From assembly GCA_910588555.1 (NCBI GenBank), contig CAJUPC010000004.1, positions 1 through 64,000 of the forward strand: 64,000 nucleotides of DNA, read 5' to 3'. This DNA is from Candidatus Gastranaerophilales bacterium (GTDB lineage: Bacteria > Cyanobacteriota > Vampirovibrionia > Gastranaerophilales > Gastranaerophilaceae). The notes beneath the pieces are model-generated. The model was not told where the DNA came from, did not search any database, and saw only the letters and a program-made list of their open reading frames with translations. How positions within the stretch are numbered: position 1 is the stretch's first letter; every line of letters starts with the position of its first letter. Positions 45,839-56,200 of the stretch are shown piece after piece. The translations under genes and the position numbers were made by a program.

Positions 45839-47359
45839 ATGGACTTTTATTTAATTATTGCGATTATTGCGGTAATAGCATTAATCGCTGTGCTGTTTGT
45901 CCAGCAGAGCAAAACCAAATCCGTGCTTTTATCTGTTGAAAAAGATAAAAAAGCATTGGAAGAGAAAGAAAAACTTCTGCTTAAAGAAGCTAAAATCAGA
46001 GCAATTGAAGAATTGCAGGATGACAGAGAGAAACTTAACGAAGAAGAAAGAGAAAGAAGACAAGAACTTGTCAGACAAGAACAAAAATTAGCAAAACGTG
46101 AAGATATGCTTGAAGATAAAATTCAGGAATATACTGAAAAAGACTTGCAGGCGCAAAGAAAACTTGATGAACTTCTTGAAAAAGAAGATTATTTGGCTGA
46201 AATTGTTCAAAAACAGACAACAGAACTTGAAAGAATTTCCGGTATGTCAGCAGAAGATGCTAAAAATATGCTTCTTGAACAGTTAAAACATGACTTGGCT
46301 CAAGAACAAATGCAGCTTGTAAGAGAAAATGAAGCTAAAATAAAAGAAATTTCTTTAGAAAAATCAAAAGAAATTTTATCTACAACAATGCAAAGATGTA
46401 TGATTGAACAGGTTGTTGAAACAACAGTTTCGGTCGTTGCTTTGCCTAATGATGAAATGAAAGGCCGTATAATCGGTCGTGAGGGACGTAACATTAGAGC
46501 GCTTGAAACTTTGACAGGCGTTGATTTGATTATTGATGATACACCGGAAGCTGTTGTTCTATCAAGCTTTGATCCTGTTCGACGTGAGATTGCAAAACTT
46601 GCGCTTGAAAAACTTATTGTAGACGGACGTATCCACCCTGTCAGAATTGAAGAAATGGTTGAAAAAGCTAAAGAAGAAATCGATAAAAAGATTTGGACAG
46701 AAGGTGAAAATGCTGCACTTGAAATGGGCGTTATGGGCTTAAATAAAGAATTAATCAAAACTTTAGGTCGCTTATATTACAGAACGAGTTACGGTCAAAA
46801 TGTTTTGAAACATTCTCTGGAAGTCGGTCACATTGCAGGCATGCTTGCAGCTGAACTCGGTGCTAATGAAGTTATTGCAAAACGCGCAGGACTTTTGCAC
46901 GATATCGGAAAAGCCGTTGACCAAACTCAAGAAGGAACACACATTCAACTCGGTGTTGAACTTGCTTCAAGATTTGGTGAAAGACCCGAAGTTATTCACG
47001 CTATTGAAGCGCACCATGATGATGTTGTGGCAAACACAATTGAAGCTGTTCTTGTAAAAGTTGCAGACGCTATCTCAGCAGGCAGACCCGGTGCAAGACG
47101 TGATACGCTGGAAATTTACATCAAACGTCTGCAAAAAATTGAAGAAATAGTAAACAGCTATGAAGGTATAAAACAGTCTTTTGCTGTTCAGGCAGGTAGA
47201 GAAGTTCGAATTATCGTTGAAGCTGAAAGATTTGATGATTTGGCTTCACAAAAACTTGCACGTGACGTTGCAAAACGTATTGAAGATGAACTCGATTACC
47301 CCGGACAAATCAGAGTAACGGTTGTAAGAGAATTCAGAACAACTGAAATTGCCAGATAA
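45839..47359 (+). CDS. rny: ribonuclease Y
   Basis: 506 aa. N-terminal transmembrane helix (about 3-23), long charged coiled coil (25-190), KH RNA-binding domain (about 200-270, [15 protein letters not shown]), HD domain with [10 protein letters not shown] and EAHHDD (about 340-430). Membrane-anchored endoribonuclease that starts mRNA decay. Followed by ymdB as in Bacillus. A terminator lies between the two. Confidence 0.97.
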   Translation: MDFYLIIAIIAVIALIAVLFVQQSKTKSVLLSVEKDKKALEEKEKLLLKEAKIRAIEELQDDREKLNEEERERRQELVRQEQKLAKREDMLEDKIQEYTEKDLQAQRKLDELLEKEDYLAEIVQKQTTELERISGMSAEDAKNMLLEQLKHDLAQEQMQLVRENEAKIKEISLEKSKEILSTTMQRCMIEQVVETTVSVVALPNDEMKGRIIGREGRNIRALETLTGVDLIIDDTPEAVVLSSFDPVRREIAKLALEKLIVDGRIHPVRIEEMVEKAKEEIDKKIWTEGENAALEMGVMGLNKELIKTLGRLYYRTSYGQNVLKHSLEVGHIAGMLAAELGANEVIAKRAGLLHDIGKAVDQTQEGTHIQLGVELASRFGERPEVIHAIEAHHDDVVANTIEAVLVKVADAISAGRPGARRDTLEIYIKRLQKIEEIVNSYEGIKQSFAVQAGREVRIIVEAERFDDLASQKLARDVAKRIEDELDYPGQIRVTVVREFRTTEIAR

Positions 47360-47368
47360 TAATTATTA

Positions 47369-47399
47369 GGGGTGAGGCAAAAAGCCTCAGCCCTTTTTT
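47369..47399 (+). terminator. rho-independent terminator between rny and ymdB
   Basis: GGGGTGAGGC-AAAAA-GCCTCAGCCC followed by six T; partial read-through would set the ymdB level. Confidence 0.85.
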
Positions 47400-47409
47400 A
47401 GGAAATCTT

Positions 47410-48237
47410 ATGAGTGATGATAAAATGATAAAAATTTTATTTTTTGGAGATATGGTGGGCAGACCCGGAAGGCTTGCCGTGCGCAATTTTCTTGCAGAAA
47501 ACAAACAAAATTTTGACGCAATCATCGCTAATGTTGAAAATGCATCTCACGGTTTTGGTTTAACAGAAAAAAATTATAAGGAAATCTCTGAATATGGTGT
47601 GGATTGTATGACATCAGGCAATCATATTTGGGATAAAAAAGAAATTTTTAACTACATCTCGGACGCAGAAAAACTTATACGTCCGTTTAACTACCCTGCC
47701 GGCACTGTCGGGCAGGGCAGTCATGTTTTTGAATTTGATAATGGTCTTAAAATTGCTGTTGTAAATGTTCTCGGACGTATTTTTATGAGTCCCGTAGAAT
47801 CTCAGTGGACGCTTGTTGCTGATGAAATTAGGCGCCTGAAAGAAATTACACCTGTTGTAATTGTTGATTTCCATGCAGAAGCAACAGCTGAAAAGATTTG
47901 TTTCGGAAGATTTTGTTCGGAACTTGGTGTAAGTGCGTTTTTCGGTACGCATACGCATGTACAGACTGCTGATGAGCAGATAATGCATGGTATGGCATAT
48001 ATTACTGATGCAGGTTTTTGCGGTACCGCTGAAAGTGTTATAGGGATGGAATATAAAACTTCCTTAAACCGCTTTACTACCGTTGTTCCGGAGCGTTATG
48101 AAGTAGCAGACGGCAATGTCGTCCAACTTAATGCTGTTGAGGTTGAAATTAATTCTCAAAGCGGACATGCTGTTGCTATAAAAAGAATTTTTATGTTAGA
48201 AGATAATGAAAAAAAGGAAGAGGACCATGAAAAGTGA
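47410..48237 (+). CDS. ymdB: YmdB-family metallophosphoesterase
   Basis: 275 aa. Calcineurin-like dinuclear-metal phosphoesterase of the YmdB type (2',3'-cyclic nucleotide phosphodiesterase activity in Bacillus). Metal motifs: FFGDMVGRPGR, NVENASHGFGLT, TSGNHIWDKKE, DFHAEATAEK and GTHTHVQTADE. The first ATG (47410) is used here; a second in-frame ATG five codons later is possible. The C-terminal tail is extended and acidic and overlaps the PHP gene by 11 bp. Confidence 0.93.
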   Translation: MSDDKMIKILFFGDMVGRPGRLAVRNFLAENKQNFDAIIANVENASHGFGLTEKNYKEISEYGVDCMTSGNHIWDKKEIFNYISDAEKLIRPFNYPAGTVGQGSHVFEFDNGLKIAVVNVLGRIFMSPVESQWTLVADEIRRLKEITPVVIVDFHAEATAEKICFGRFCSELGVSAFFGTHTHVQTADEQIMHGMAYITDAGFCGTAESVIGMEYKTSLNRFTTVVPERYEVADGNVVQLNAVEVEINSQSGHAVAIKRIFMLEDNEKKEEDHEK

Positions 48238-49081
48238 TTTACACATTCACACCCTTTATTCGGATGGTGTATTCTCGCCTGAGAAGATTGTAGACACGGC
48301 AATTGATGTCGGACTTCAGGCAATTGCATTGACCGATCACGATAATGTGCTTTCATATCAGGCGGCAAAAGACCACCTGAAAAATACACAAAGAGAAGAT
48401 AAACTTGAAATTATACGCGGGATAGAAGTTAATACTTTGTATAAAAATTACGAAGTTCATATTCTCGGATATTTTATGGATGTTGAAAACAGCGATTTTC
48501 AAAATATGCTTAAAATGCAGCAGCAGGCACGTGTAAAACAGACTAAAGAAATTATTTCACTTCTTTCAAAAAAAGAGGGAATTAAAATCAAATTTGAAGA
48601 TATTAAAAAACAGGTTGCAGAAGGCGGCAGTATCGGACGTCCGCATATCGCAAAAGCTATTACAAATGCAGGCGGCACCAATAGTGTTATTGACGCGTAT
48701 GCAAAATATATTCATGACGATTCGCCTGTATATGTGCAGAGAAAAACCGTAACACCTCAAGACGCGGTTGAAATTATATATGATGCAGGTGGAATTCCTG
48801 TTATTGCGCACCCTCATGATTTGGATATTGCTGAAAAGCTTATTAAAGAACTTATGCAATACGGTTTGCGCGGAATTGAAGCTTACCACAGAAAGCATTC
48901 ACCTGCATGTGTTGAGTATTTCTCATCAATGGCAGAAGAATTAGGGCTAATCGTAACGGGCGGCTCGGATTTTCACTGTCCGAATATTATGAACGGCCAG
49001 ATTGTACTCGGTAAAAACTTTGTTCCCGAATGGGTTTACGACAAATTAATTGAAGAAAAGAAACGAATTGATATGGCGTAA
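48227..49081 (+). CDS. PHP-domain phosphoesterase
   Basis: 284 aa from the ATG at 48227, which follows GGAAGAGGA; an ATG at 48206 has no ribosome site. DLHIHTLYSDG (residues 4-14), LTDHDN and GSDFHC are the PHP metal motifs; GRPHIAKAI and VIAHPHDL complete the set. Similar to YciV/RNase AM-type 5'-3' exonucleases and 3',5'-nucleotide bisphosphate phosphatases. Third gene of the rny-ymdB unit, so a role in RNA turnover is plausible. Confidence 0.9.
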   Translation: MKSDLHIHTLYSDGVFSPEKIVDTAIDVGLQAIALTDHDNVLSYQAAKDHLKNTQREDKLEIIRGIEVNTLYKNYEVHILGYFMDVENSDFQNMLKMQQQARVKQTKEIISLLSKKEGIKIKFEDIKKQVAEGGSIGRPHIAKAITNAGGTNSVIDAYAKYIHDDSPVYVQRKTVTPQDAVEIIYDAGGIPVIAHPHDLDIAEKLIKELMQYGLRGIEAYHRKHSPACVEYFSSMAEELGLIVTGGSDFHCPNIMNGQIVLGKNFVPEWVYDKLIEEKKRIDMA

Positions 49082-49083
49082 TT

Positions 49084-49719
49084 ATGGCTAAGAAAAAACA
49101 TTATTTAAAACTTGAATATTCAGTAGTTTTGTTTGTTATTTTCGGTGTATTACTGCTTGTAATGCCTTTTTCCGTAGAGAATACAAGGCAGGCGGGATTT
49201 ATATCAAAATGGAACGAAAAATATAACCGTGTTGAATATATGTTTTCAGTAATTAAAGCGCATATAACTGATGATATGATTAAAAGCATTAATAAGGCTG
49301 AAACTCCACAACAGCGTGAGTCTATTTTGTTAATGCTTGTAAAGCCTTATTTGCGCATAAATACAGAAGCCCGTCCAAGACATTACAAACCTCGTTATAT
49401 AAATGGTTCAAAGATTTATAAGGGACAGACATATTATTTTGATGATTTTTATTTTGCCGAGAATAAGACTATAGTGGGCATAAAAGATATCAAAACAGAA
49501 ACTCAAGATGACGCGATGTTTCTAATGCTGTTTGATATCAACGGTATTCTACCACCCAACCGCTGGGGAAAAGATATTTACGGTGTAAGTATTTTTGATG
49601 AAGGCAGAATTGAGCCGTTCGGATTTAATATGGATATGAAAGCTTTAAAGAAAGATTGTTTCGAAACAGGAATAAGCTGTTCATATTATTACAAAATCGG
49701 AGGCGGTTTTGAAGAATAA
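49084..49719 (+). CDS. pseudopilin-like membrane protein without prepilin signal
   Basis: 211 aa. One hydrophobic helix near the N-terminus (about 12-30) preceded by basic residues, without the G/A-F-T-L-x-E cleavage site. The C-terminal half has the layout of this genome's pilins: FDINGILPPNRWGKDIYGV, then EPFGFNMD and a Cys pair DCFETGISCSYYY. It may be a minor component of the same assembly or a membrane-anchored relative. Starts 2 bp after the PHP gene and is probably co-transcribed with it. Confidence 0.6.
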   Translation: MAKKKHYLKLEYSVVLFVIFGVLLLVMPFSVENTRQAGFISKWNEKYNRVEYMFSVIKAHITDDMIKSINKAETPQQRESILLMLVKPYLRINTEARPRHYKPRYINGSKIYKGQTYYFDDFYFAENKTIVGIKDIKTETQDDAMFLMLFDINGILPPNRWGKDIYGVSIFDEGRIEPFGFNMDMKALKKDCFETGISCSYYYKIGGGFEE

Positions 49720-49733
49720 TACTATTTAGCAGA

Positions 49734-50552
49734 TTACAATATTTTATCTTTTTTAAAACTTTCAACAATTTCTGTATTTTTTGTTTTATTTCTTTGATAT
49801 TGTAATTTTAATATTTTTAAATATTTTTCCAAACTTACAGGTTCATTTGGTTTAGACGAAAGTATACCGCTTGTTCTTTCTTCTTGCAATACTTTCTTTA
49901 CTTTAGGTTCAAGATTTTTAAGACAACCCGGATAGGTAGCATTGCTTATGCCATGTTCCAGCATTTTTAAACAATCTTTTGGGTAACCGAATTCTTCTGC
50001 AAACTTATCTATTTTCTTTGCTATTCTTTTAGGTTTAGGGAATAATGTATCCTCAGTATATGAAAAACGATTAAACAGAACTGAAAACATATCTGTATCT
50101 ACCTGTTTAGCATTTTCTACACTAAAATCAAACTTTTTTAAAAATTTCTGTAGACTTTTAAATGTACTTGAAGTTCTTTCAAAGCTACTTGATTGGGAGT
50201 CTACCCAAATTTTTTCAAGTCTTTCTTTTGTGTGTATCTTTCTATTTTTTACTGATAAATTATATCCACAGAACTCAAACGCGTCACCATAACTTTTATT
50301 GAGACTCACAACACTGTCAGGATGTAATAATTTAGCAAAAGAAGTTAGATTTTTTATCAAATTATCTCTTGTCTCTACAGTATCTTTTATTAATTGTTTG
50401 TTTATACCTCTTTCAAGGTAGTTAGCAGCTTCAATTTCACTATTTATAATTATTTTAGCATATTTGTTAATTCTTCTTATTGTTTTTTGACTGACTCTGC
50501 CTTGAAAATCCTGTTGTTGATTTTGCTGTGTGCTGATTGGCATTATTTTCAT
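49734..50552 (-). CDS. unknown basic helical protein
   Basis: 272 aa, Lys-rich and mostly helical, no signal peptide or membrane helix. The N-terminus MKIMPISTQQNQQQDFQGRVSQ has a polar Gln-rich leader with a DFQG motif, similar in type to the leader of the 30918 protein (SPSFQ). Ribosome site AGGAG before the ATG. Lower GC than its neighbours. No family recognised. Confidence 0.6.
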   Translation of the reverse strand: MKIMPISTQQNQQQDFQGRVSQKTIRRINKYAKIIINSEIEAANYLERGINKQLIKDTVETRDNLIKNLTSFAKLLHPDSVVSLNKSYGDAFEFCGYNLSVKNRKIHTKERLEKIWVDSQSSSFERTSSTFKSLQKFLKKFDFSVENAKQVDTDMFSVLFNRFSYTEDTLFPKPKRIAKKIDKFAEEFGYPKDCLKMLEHGISNATYPGCLKNLEPKVKKVLQEERTSGILSSKPNEPVSLEKYLKILKLQYQRNKTKNTEIVESFKKDKIL

Positions 50553-50610
50553 TATTTATACTCCTGATTTTCCATCTACAGATATTTAAACCCTGTAAAA
50601 AATTTTTTTG

Positions 50611-50643
50611 CTATAAAAACGGCAGAATGTTCATTCTGCCGTT
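50611..50643 (-). terminator. terminator after apt
   Basis: AACGGCAGAATG / CATTCTGCCGTT, 12-bp stem; on the minus strand followed by TTTTTAT. Confidence 0.8.
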
Positions 50644-50650
50644 ACAATTA

Positions 50651-51178
50651 TTAATATTTAAGCATTGAAACCGTTTTTGGAGAGTCTGTAAGCTTTTCTC
50701 TGCCTTTTAGGGCTTCAAGTTCTATTAAGAACGCTATACCGACTAAATTTGCACCTGTTTTTTTGACTAATTTACAAGCTGCTTCTGCGGTTCCGCCTGT
50801 TGCAAGTAAATCATCCACTATTAAAACATTTGCGCCTTGAGGAAATGCGTCTTGATGAACTTCGATTTTATCAGTGCCATATTCAAGGTCGTATTCTTGA
50901 GAATAAGTTGCGGCCGGAAGTTTGTTTGGCTTTCTGATAGGTACAAAACCTGCGTCTAATTTGTATGCCATTGGCATGCCAAAGATAAATCCACGGCTTT
51001 CGATACCTGCGATATAATCGATTTTTACATCTTTAAACTGTTCGCAAAGATAATCAATCATTACTTTTAAAGTTTCGGGGTCTTTTAGAGCTGTTGTAAT
51101 ATCTCTGAATATAATTCCCTGTTTTGGGAAATCAACAACATCTCTTATTTTGCTTTTTACATCGACTAATGTGTTCAT
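50651..51178 (-). CDS. apt: adenine phosphoribosyltransferase
   Basis: 175 aa. PRPP-binding motif VLIVDDLLATGGTAEAA, with GIESRGFIFG and PIRKPNKLP as in Apt. Salvages adenine to AMP. The start abuts the end of the glycosyltransferase gene (51179), so the two are co-transcribed. Confidence 0.96.
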   Translation of the reverse strand: MNTLVDVKSKIRDVVDFPKQGIIFRDITTALKDPETLKVMIDYLCEQFKDVKIDYIAGIESRGFIFGMPMAYKLDAGFVPIRKPNKLPAATYSQEYDLEYGTDKIEVHQDAFPQGANVLIVDDLLATGGTAEAACKLVKKTGANLVGIAFLIELEALKGREKLTDSPKTVSMLKY

Positions 51179-52579
51179 TTACAATTTCTCCTTTATGTGT
51201 TTAATCTTTTCTGCGTATTCCATAGTATATTTTTTAGTTTTTTCTAATTCTTTTTTAATGAATGCTTTGATACTGGCTTCTTCTTCCAAAACAAGTCCGT
51301 GGGCTGTTTTACCCCAGTTCATGTCCTTTTTCATAAACAATATTTTGAAGCAGATATATAAAACAAGCGGGAACCATATTATTAAAAGATAAATTGAAGT
51401 TTCCAGCGCTTCAAACATTGCATCAAGCCTTGGCATATAATCATAACGTCTTAAAGAATATCTTGCGGCAAGGAAAAATCCGAAACCGATAACACATCCG
51501 ATAAATATTGAAGAATAAAGCATGTGTGTGGGCGCGTCTTTTGCAAGAACTTTAAAACCTCTGATTAATATTTCCATTAAAAACCAGCCCGGCATAATGA
51601 ATTGAGCAATATAAGCCGTCATATCAAGACTTGCTCTAAGTGACATTTCTTTTGAAAAGAGAACATCTCCAAAATATTCGAGGTATCTTCTTATGGTACC
51701 TTCAAGCCAGCGTCTGCGCTGTCTGTATAAAGGTTTTAAATAAATTATACCTTCTTCATAAACAACTGCATCAAGACAAAATCTGATGTCCCAGCCTTTT
51801 ATGTGTAATCTTGTCGACATGTCCAAATCGTCAACGATTGTGTGATTATTCCAGCCGCCAATGTCTTCAATTGCCTGACGTTTAATAAGTTCACCGTTTC
51901 CTCTAAGCTCAACGGCACCCTTGATAGAATCACGTCCGACCTGAAAATGGGCGTCCATTGTATATTCATTATTCTGACATCTTGTCAAAAGGTTGTGGTT
52001 TTTGTTTCTTATAACTTTTCGTGCCTGAACAGCACCGACATCTTTAGGTTCTAAATGCGGTATGAGTTTTGATAAGAAATCAGGGTCAACTGTTGCATCC
52101 GCGTCGAATACAAGAACAGCTTCTCCTTTTGCAATTTTGAATGCGTCGTTTAATACTGCAGATTTCCCCGGGAATGCGTCGGGAGTTCTGATTAATGCAG
52201 TAACTTTATCAAATCTGTTTTCCAAATCTTTAATAACAGCAGCTGTATTATCAGAGCTTCTGTCATCAATTACGATAACTTCAAAGTTTTCATAATCCAT
52301 GTTCAAAATGTTTTGAACAGTAGTCCCGATAACGCTTTCTTCGTTATGAGCAGGTATCATAACCGTTACAAAGGGCTTGTAATCAGGATTTATAACCTGT
52401 GGATACTTTTGCAGTTTGCGTTTTTGAAATTTGTAAGAAAGGTTCATAAACATGGCATAAATGAACATAAACGTACATAAAAATGCCAGACCCCAAACTG
52501 TATTAAAGTAACTCTGGAATATATAAATAAATACTCCAAGTCCAAAAACTATTGTAAATAAAAGAATTCTTTCTTTCAT
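51179..52579 (-). CDS. family 2 processive glycosyltransferase
   Basis: 466 aa from the ATG at 52579 (GGAG 7 nt upstream; the TTG four codons before is less likely). Two N-terminal membrane helices (about 4-42), GT2 domain with DDRSSDN, DADATVD and the Q/RxxRW-type motif RQRRRWLEG, then three or four C-terminal helices. Architecture of polysaccharide synthases such as poly-N-acetylglucosamine or hyaluronan/cellulose synthases. Sugar unknown. A TATAAT box (minus, 52602-52607) lies 23 bp upstream. Confidence 0.85.
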   Translation of the reverse strand: MKERILLFTIVFGLGVFIYIFQSYFNTVWGLAFLCTFMFIYAMFMNLSYKFQKRKLQKYPQVINPDYKPFVTVMIPAHNEESVIGTTVQNILNMDYENFEVIVIDDRSSDNTAAVIKDLENRFDKVTALIRTPDAFPGKSAVLNDAFKIAKGEAVLVFDADATVDPDFLSKLIPHLEPKDVGAVQARKVIRNKNHNLLTRCQNNEYTMDAHFQVGRDSIKGAVELRGNGELIKRQAIEDIGGWNNHTIVDDLDMSTRLHIKGWDIRFCLDAVVYEEGIIYLKPLYRQRRRWLEGTIRRYLEYFGDVLFSKEMSLRASLDMTAYIAQFIMPGWFLMEILIRGFKVLAKDAPTHMLYSSIFIGCVIGFGFFLAARYSLRRYDYMPRLDAMFEALETSIYLLIIWFPLVLYICFKILFMKKDMNWGKTAHGLVLEEEASIKAFIKKELEKTKKYTMEYAEKIKHIKEKL

Positions 52580-52669
52580 CAGATACTCCAATTCCTATGA
52601 TATTATATCATAAAATTCCTCTATTTATATGTTTTATGGGTAAAAATATGTTAAAAAACATTAAAACAC

Positions 52670-52697
52670 TTGCCATATAAAAATATTCAGATATAAT
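52670..52697 (+). promoter_or_regulatory. candidate promoter of hup
   Basis: TTGCCA (52670-52675), 16-nt spacer, TATAAT (52692-52697), 81 bp before the ATG, leaving a leader of about 75 nt. Confidence 0.6.
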
Positions 52698-52778
52698 AAT
52701 TGATGTACAAATAGAACAGGCGGCAGATAAGTCGTAAAGGCTTGATGAAATCTGCTCCGTAAGAGAAGGAGTTTTATC

Positions 52779-53057
52779 ATGAACAAAGAAGAATTAGTAC
52801 AAGAAATTTCAAAAAAATCTAACGTAACTCAAAAAGAAGCTGCTGAAGTATTGGGTGCTTTCATCGAAACTATCCAAAAAACAGTTTCTAAAGGTAAAAA
52901 AGTTACTTTAGTTGGTTTTGGTACATTCGAATCAAGAAAAAGAGCTGCAAGAATTGGCAGAAACCCTCAAACTGGCAAAGAATTGAAAATCCCTGCAACA
53001 ACAGTTCCTGCTTTCTCAGCTGGTAAAAAATTCAAAGAAGCTGTAAACAAAAAATAA
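52779..53057 (+). CDS. hup: HU-type DNA-binding protein
   Basis: 92 aa, the usual HU length. MNKEELVQEISKKSNVTQ start, GFGTFESRKRAARIGRNPQTGKE containing the beta-arm with the conserved Arg-Asn-Pro, and the end FSAGKKFKEAVNKK. Nucleoid-associated architectural protein. Single-gene unit with promoter and terminator. Confidence 0.97.
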   Translation: MNKEELVQEISKKSNVTQKEAAEVLGAFIETIQKTVSKGKKVTLVGFGTFESRKRAARIGRNPQTGKELKIPATTVPAFSAGKKFKEAVNKK

Positions 53058-53074
53058 GCTTTGATGAAAGATTT

Positions 53075-53105
53075 AAAAAGGCACCTCATTAGAGGTGTCT
53101 TTTTG
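53075..53105 (+). terminator. rho-independent terminator
   Basis: AAAAGGCACCTC / GAGGTGTCTTTTT, 20 bp after hup. Confidence 0.85.
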
Positions 53106-53266
53106 TTTATGTGCATTTTTTATTAAATCGTAAGTTCTTATCTTAAAAGATTTGCTTAATTTTCAAAGTGTTTCGATATTAAAATTATAATTTTCTGTTT
53201 CTATTAAAAAGCAAAACAGATAAAATTTATTCAATCACACAATGTGGCGGGTGGTGCGGCACGCTC

Positions 53267-56200
53267 CTAATCCACCGAGAAGATTTCTCGGATGTCGTCC
53301 ATTGTAAGTGATTTGACTATATTTCTGTCAACCGAAATTACGCTGTCAACAAGATTTCTCTTAACCGTCTTAAGCTTTTGGATTTTTTCTTCAACAGTGT
53401 TTTTCGTAATAAGTCTGTATACAAATACTTTTTTAGTCTGGCCGATACGGTAAGCACGGTCAGTTGCCTGGTCCTCAACTGCAGGGTTCCACCACGGGTC
53501 ATAATGGATTACGTAGTCAGCACCTGTCAGGTTCAAGCCCGTTCCGCCAGCTTTCAAGCTGATTAAGAAAATCGGAATTGACGGTGTGGAATTAAACCTT
53601 TCAACAGCACCCTGTCTGTCTTTTGTTTTACCTGTCAAGTATTCATACGGAATGCCCTCGCGCTCCAGCCAAGCCTTAATCAAATCAAGCATATCAACAA
53701 ATTGGCTGAACAGCAATATTCTGTGGCCTTCGCCGATAATTTCTTCAAGCATTGCTTTTAATTTCTCAAACTTACCTGATTTCATTATGTTTTTAACATT
53801 CTCTTTGTCATAAAGTCTAGGGTGACAGCAGATTTGACGTAATCTTAAAAGTGCGGAGAAGATTGATAATCTGCTCTTTTCAAGACCGTTTTGCTCAATA
53901 GATTTGAACAATTCTTCTTTTGTACTGTCAAGAACTTGCAGGTAGAAATCTCTTTGCTCGTCTGTAAGCTCGCAGTATGCAATGTTTTCGACTTTATCGG
54001 GCAAATCTTTTGCAACGTCGCGTTTCATACGGCGTAAGATGAACGGATAAATTTGTAATTTCAAGCGTTTTTCAACGGTTTTGTCTTGACGTTCCATAAT
54101 CGGATTGACGTAACGCGAGTTGAAATCTGCAACGCTGAACAAAAATCCCGGCATTAAGAAATCAAATACTGACCATAATTCTTCAAGTTTGTTTTCAATC
54201 GGTGTGCCGGATAGGGCAAGTTTATGCGAAGCCTGCAGCTTTTTAACTGCCTGGGCTGTTTGTGACATTGCGTTTTTAATGTTTTGAGATTCGTCTAAAA
54301 TAACGTATCTGAAATTATATTCTTTTAATTTTGCAATGTCGCGTCTGACAAGTGCATAACTTGTTATCACAACATCATGGTTTGGAATTTCTTTAAAGAA
54401 TTGTTTTCTTTCAACCCCTGAAAGCTTCATACAGCTTAGTGTCGGAGCAAATTTTTGAATTTCGGATTCCCAGTTAAACACAACTGTTGTCGGACATATT
54501 ACAAGTACCGGTGCCGGTCCGTCTTCTTCTTTAGCCTTTTGGATAACAGCAAGTGCCTGCAAAGTTTTACCAAGACCCATGTCATCGGCAAGAATTCCGT
54601 TAAGACCGTACTTATACATAAACCACAGCCAGCCAAAACCTTTTGTTTGATATTCGCGAAATTCTGCGTTTATGCCATCAGGAAGTTTCAAATCTTCCGT
54701 AGTTGAGAATGTTGACATTTGTTTCCAGAAGTTTTCAAACTCTTCGCTCAAAACAAGTTCTACATTAAGGTTTTTAAGTTCGTTAATCAAACCTGCGCGG
54801 TATGTTTTTACGATAAATTTATTATCCGGATTTCTATAAACATCAAATGAGTTGAAAGCGCGCATAATCGCATAAATATCCTGCGCAGGATATTCAACAA
54901 ATCCCAAACTTCTTATACGGCTGTATTTCTCGCCGCTCTGAATTGTGTCATAAACCTCGTCAAATCCGATAGTTTCTTCGCCGGCCTGACCGTATAAGAA
55001 AATTTCAAAGCTGTCTTCGTTTTCTTCCGAAAAGTCGATTTTTGCACAAAGTTTGAATGGATTTTCCATAAGTTTGAAAAATGCCATATCATCTTTTTCA
55101 ATAAATTTCCAGCCTTCGCCTGCCTGTTTAATATAATAATTATAAAAATCAATTGCGTTTTCTTTTTCCAAAGCAAGGTTGTTAGTCTGCATAGGAACAA
55201 ATCTGCAAGCTAAAAGCATTTGGTATGCTTTCTGTTCATGCTTAAGATTTCTCTTAATCCAATAAACAAAATCATCCCCAGGTTTTTTAATTGTAATATA
55301 TGGTGCTTTTTGTGCTGTAGCCTTTGAATATGGAACAATTACTCCGTCATAATCGAATTCCAGTGAAGCTTTCAAAGATTGGTCATAGTCAATTCCGAGT
55401 GTTACAACATTAATCGGTGGACGTTCTGTGAGCATTAAACGGCTTATATTTTCCGCAATTTCGACGTCCATAATTTCTTGAAGTTTCGGCAATTCTTCAT
55501 AAATGAATTTTCCGCCGTCTGCGTCTTTCAAATCTGTAAATGAAGATTTCAAAATATTTTGCGGCAAAGAGTTCATAGCAATATTTGTCGGGAATATTAT
55601 GTTTTTGTATCTTCCCCACTTCAAGTGGCGTGAAAAATAACGAACTTCTTCCAACGGATAAACATCGTCTTTATCAGGACGTTTCCATTCAAGTGACAAT
55701 AGGATTGTTCCTTGTGCACCTGTATTAACATTTAAAACAAGTTTCCACTCTTCATCGGTGAATTTCAAGCGTTCTTTTGTTTTTTCATCCAAAACCTCAT
55801 CGGCTTTTGAAAGAAGAGTGAACATCGGGCCGAATTTTGTGATAGGAATATCGTACCAGCCAGCTTTTTTATCCTGTCTTGAAATTGTCAGAAGCTGTTG
55901 AAATATTGCAACTTCCACCTTTTGAGAATTATTAAGTTCAAAAGTCTTGTCCTGTCTTTGAGCTTCTATAAGAGCGCGTAAAATCGGTTCAATCTGTCTT
56001 ACAACTTTGCCTGTTTCCCTTGAACGAACAAGGATTGAAAAGTAATTTGCTTTTCTTTTTGAATTAAAATGGAAAATAAAGTTTCCCTGCGGTGCTTCTG
56101 TCAAAGCTGTATTTTCGTCCGGAAAATCAAACTCCATACCGTATTTAGTTTCAAGCCAGTCTTCATAGGCGTGCTCGTTTATTGCTTTCAAAGCAACCGC

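Noticed and set aside
53240..53270. Further copy of the TAG-linked repeat after the SNF2 gene
   Set aside because: TAG followed by GC-rich text, but no match to GAGCTGAG or CCCGTTAAACGCG.
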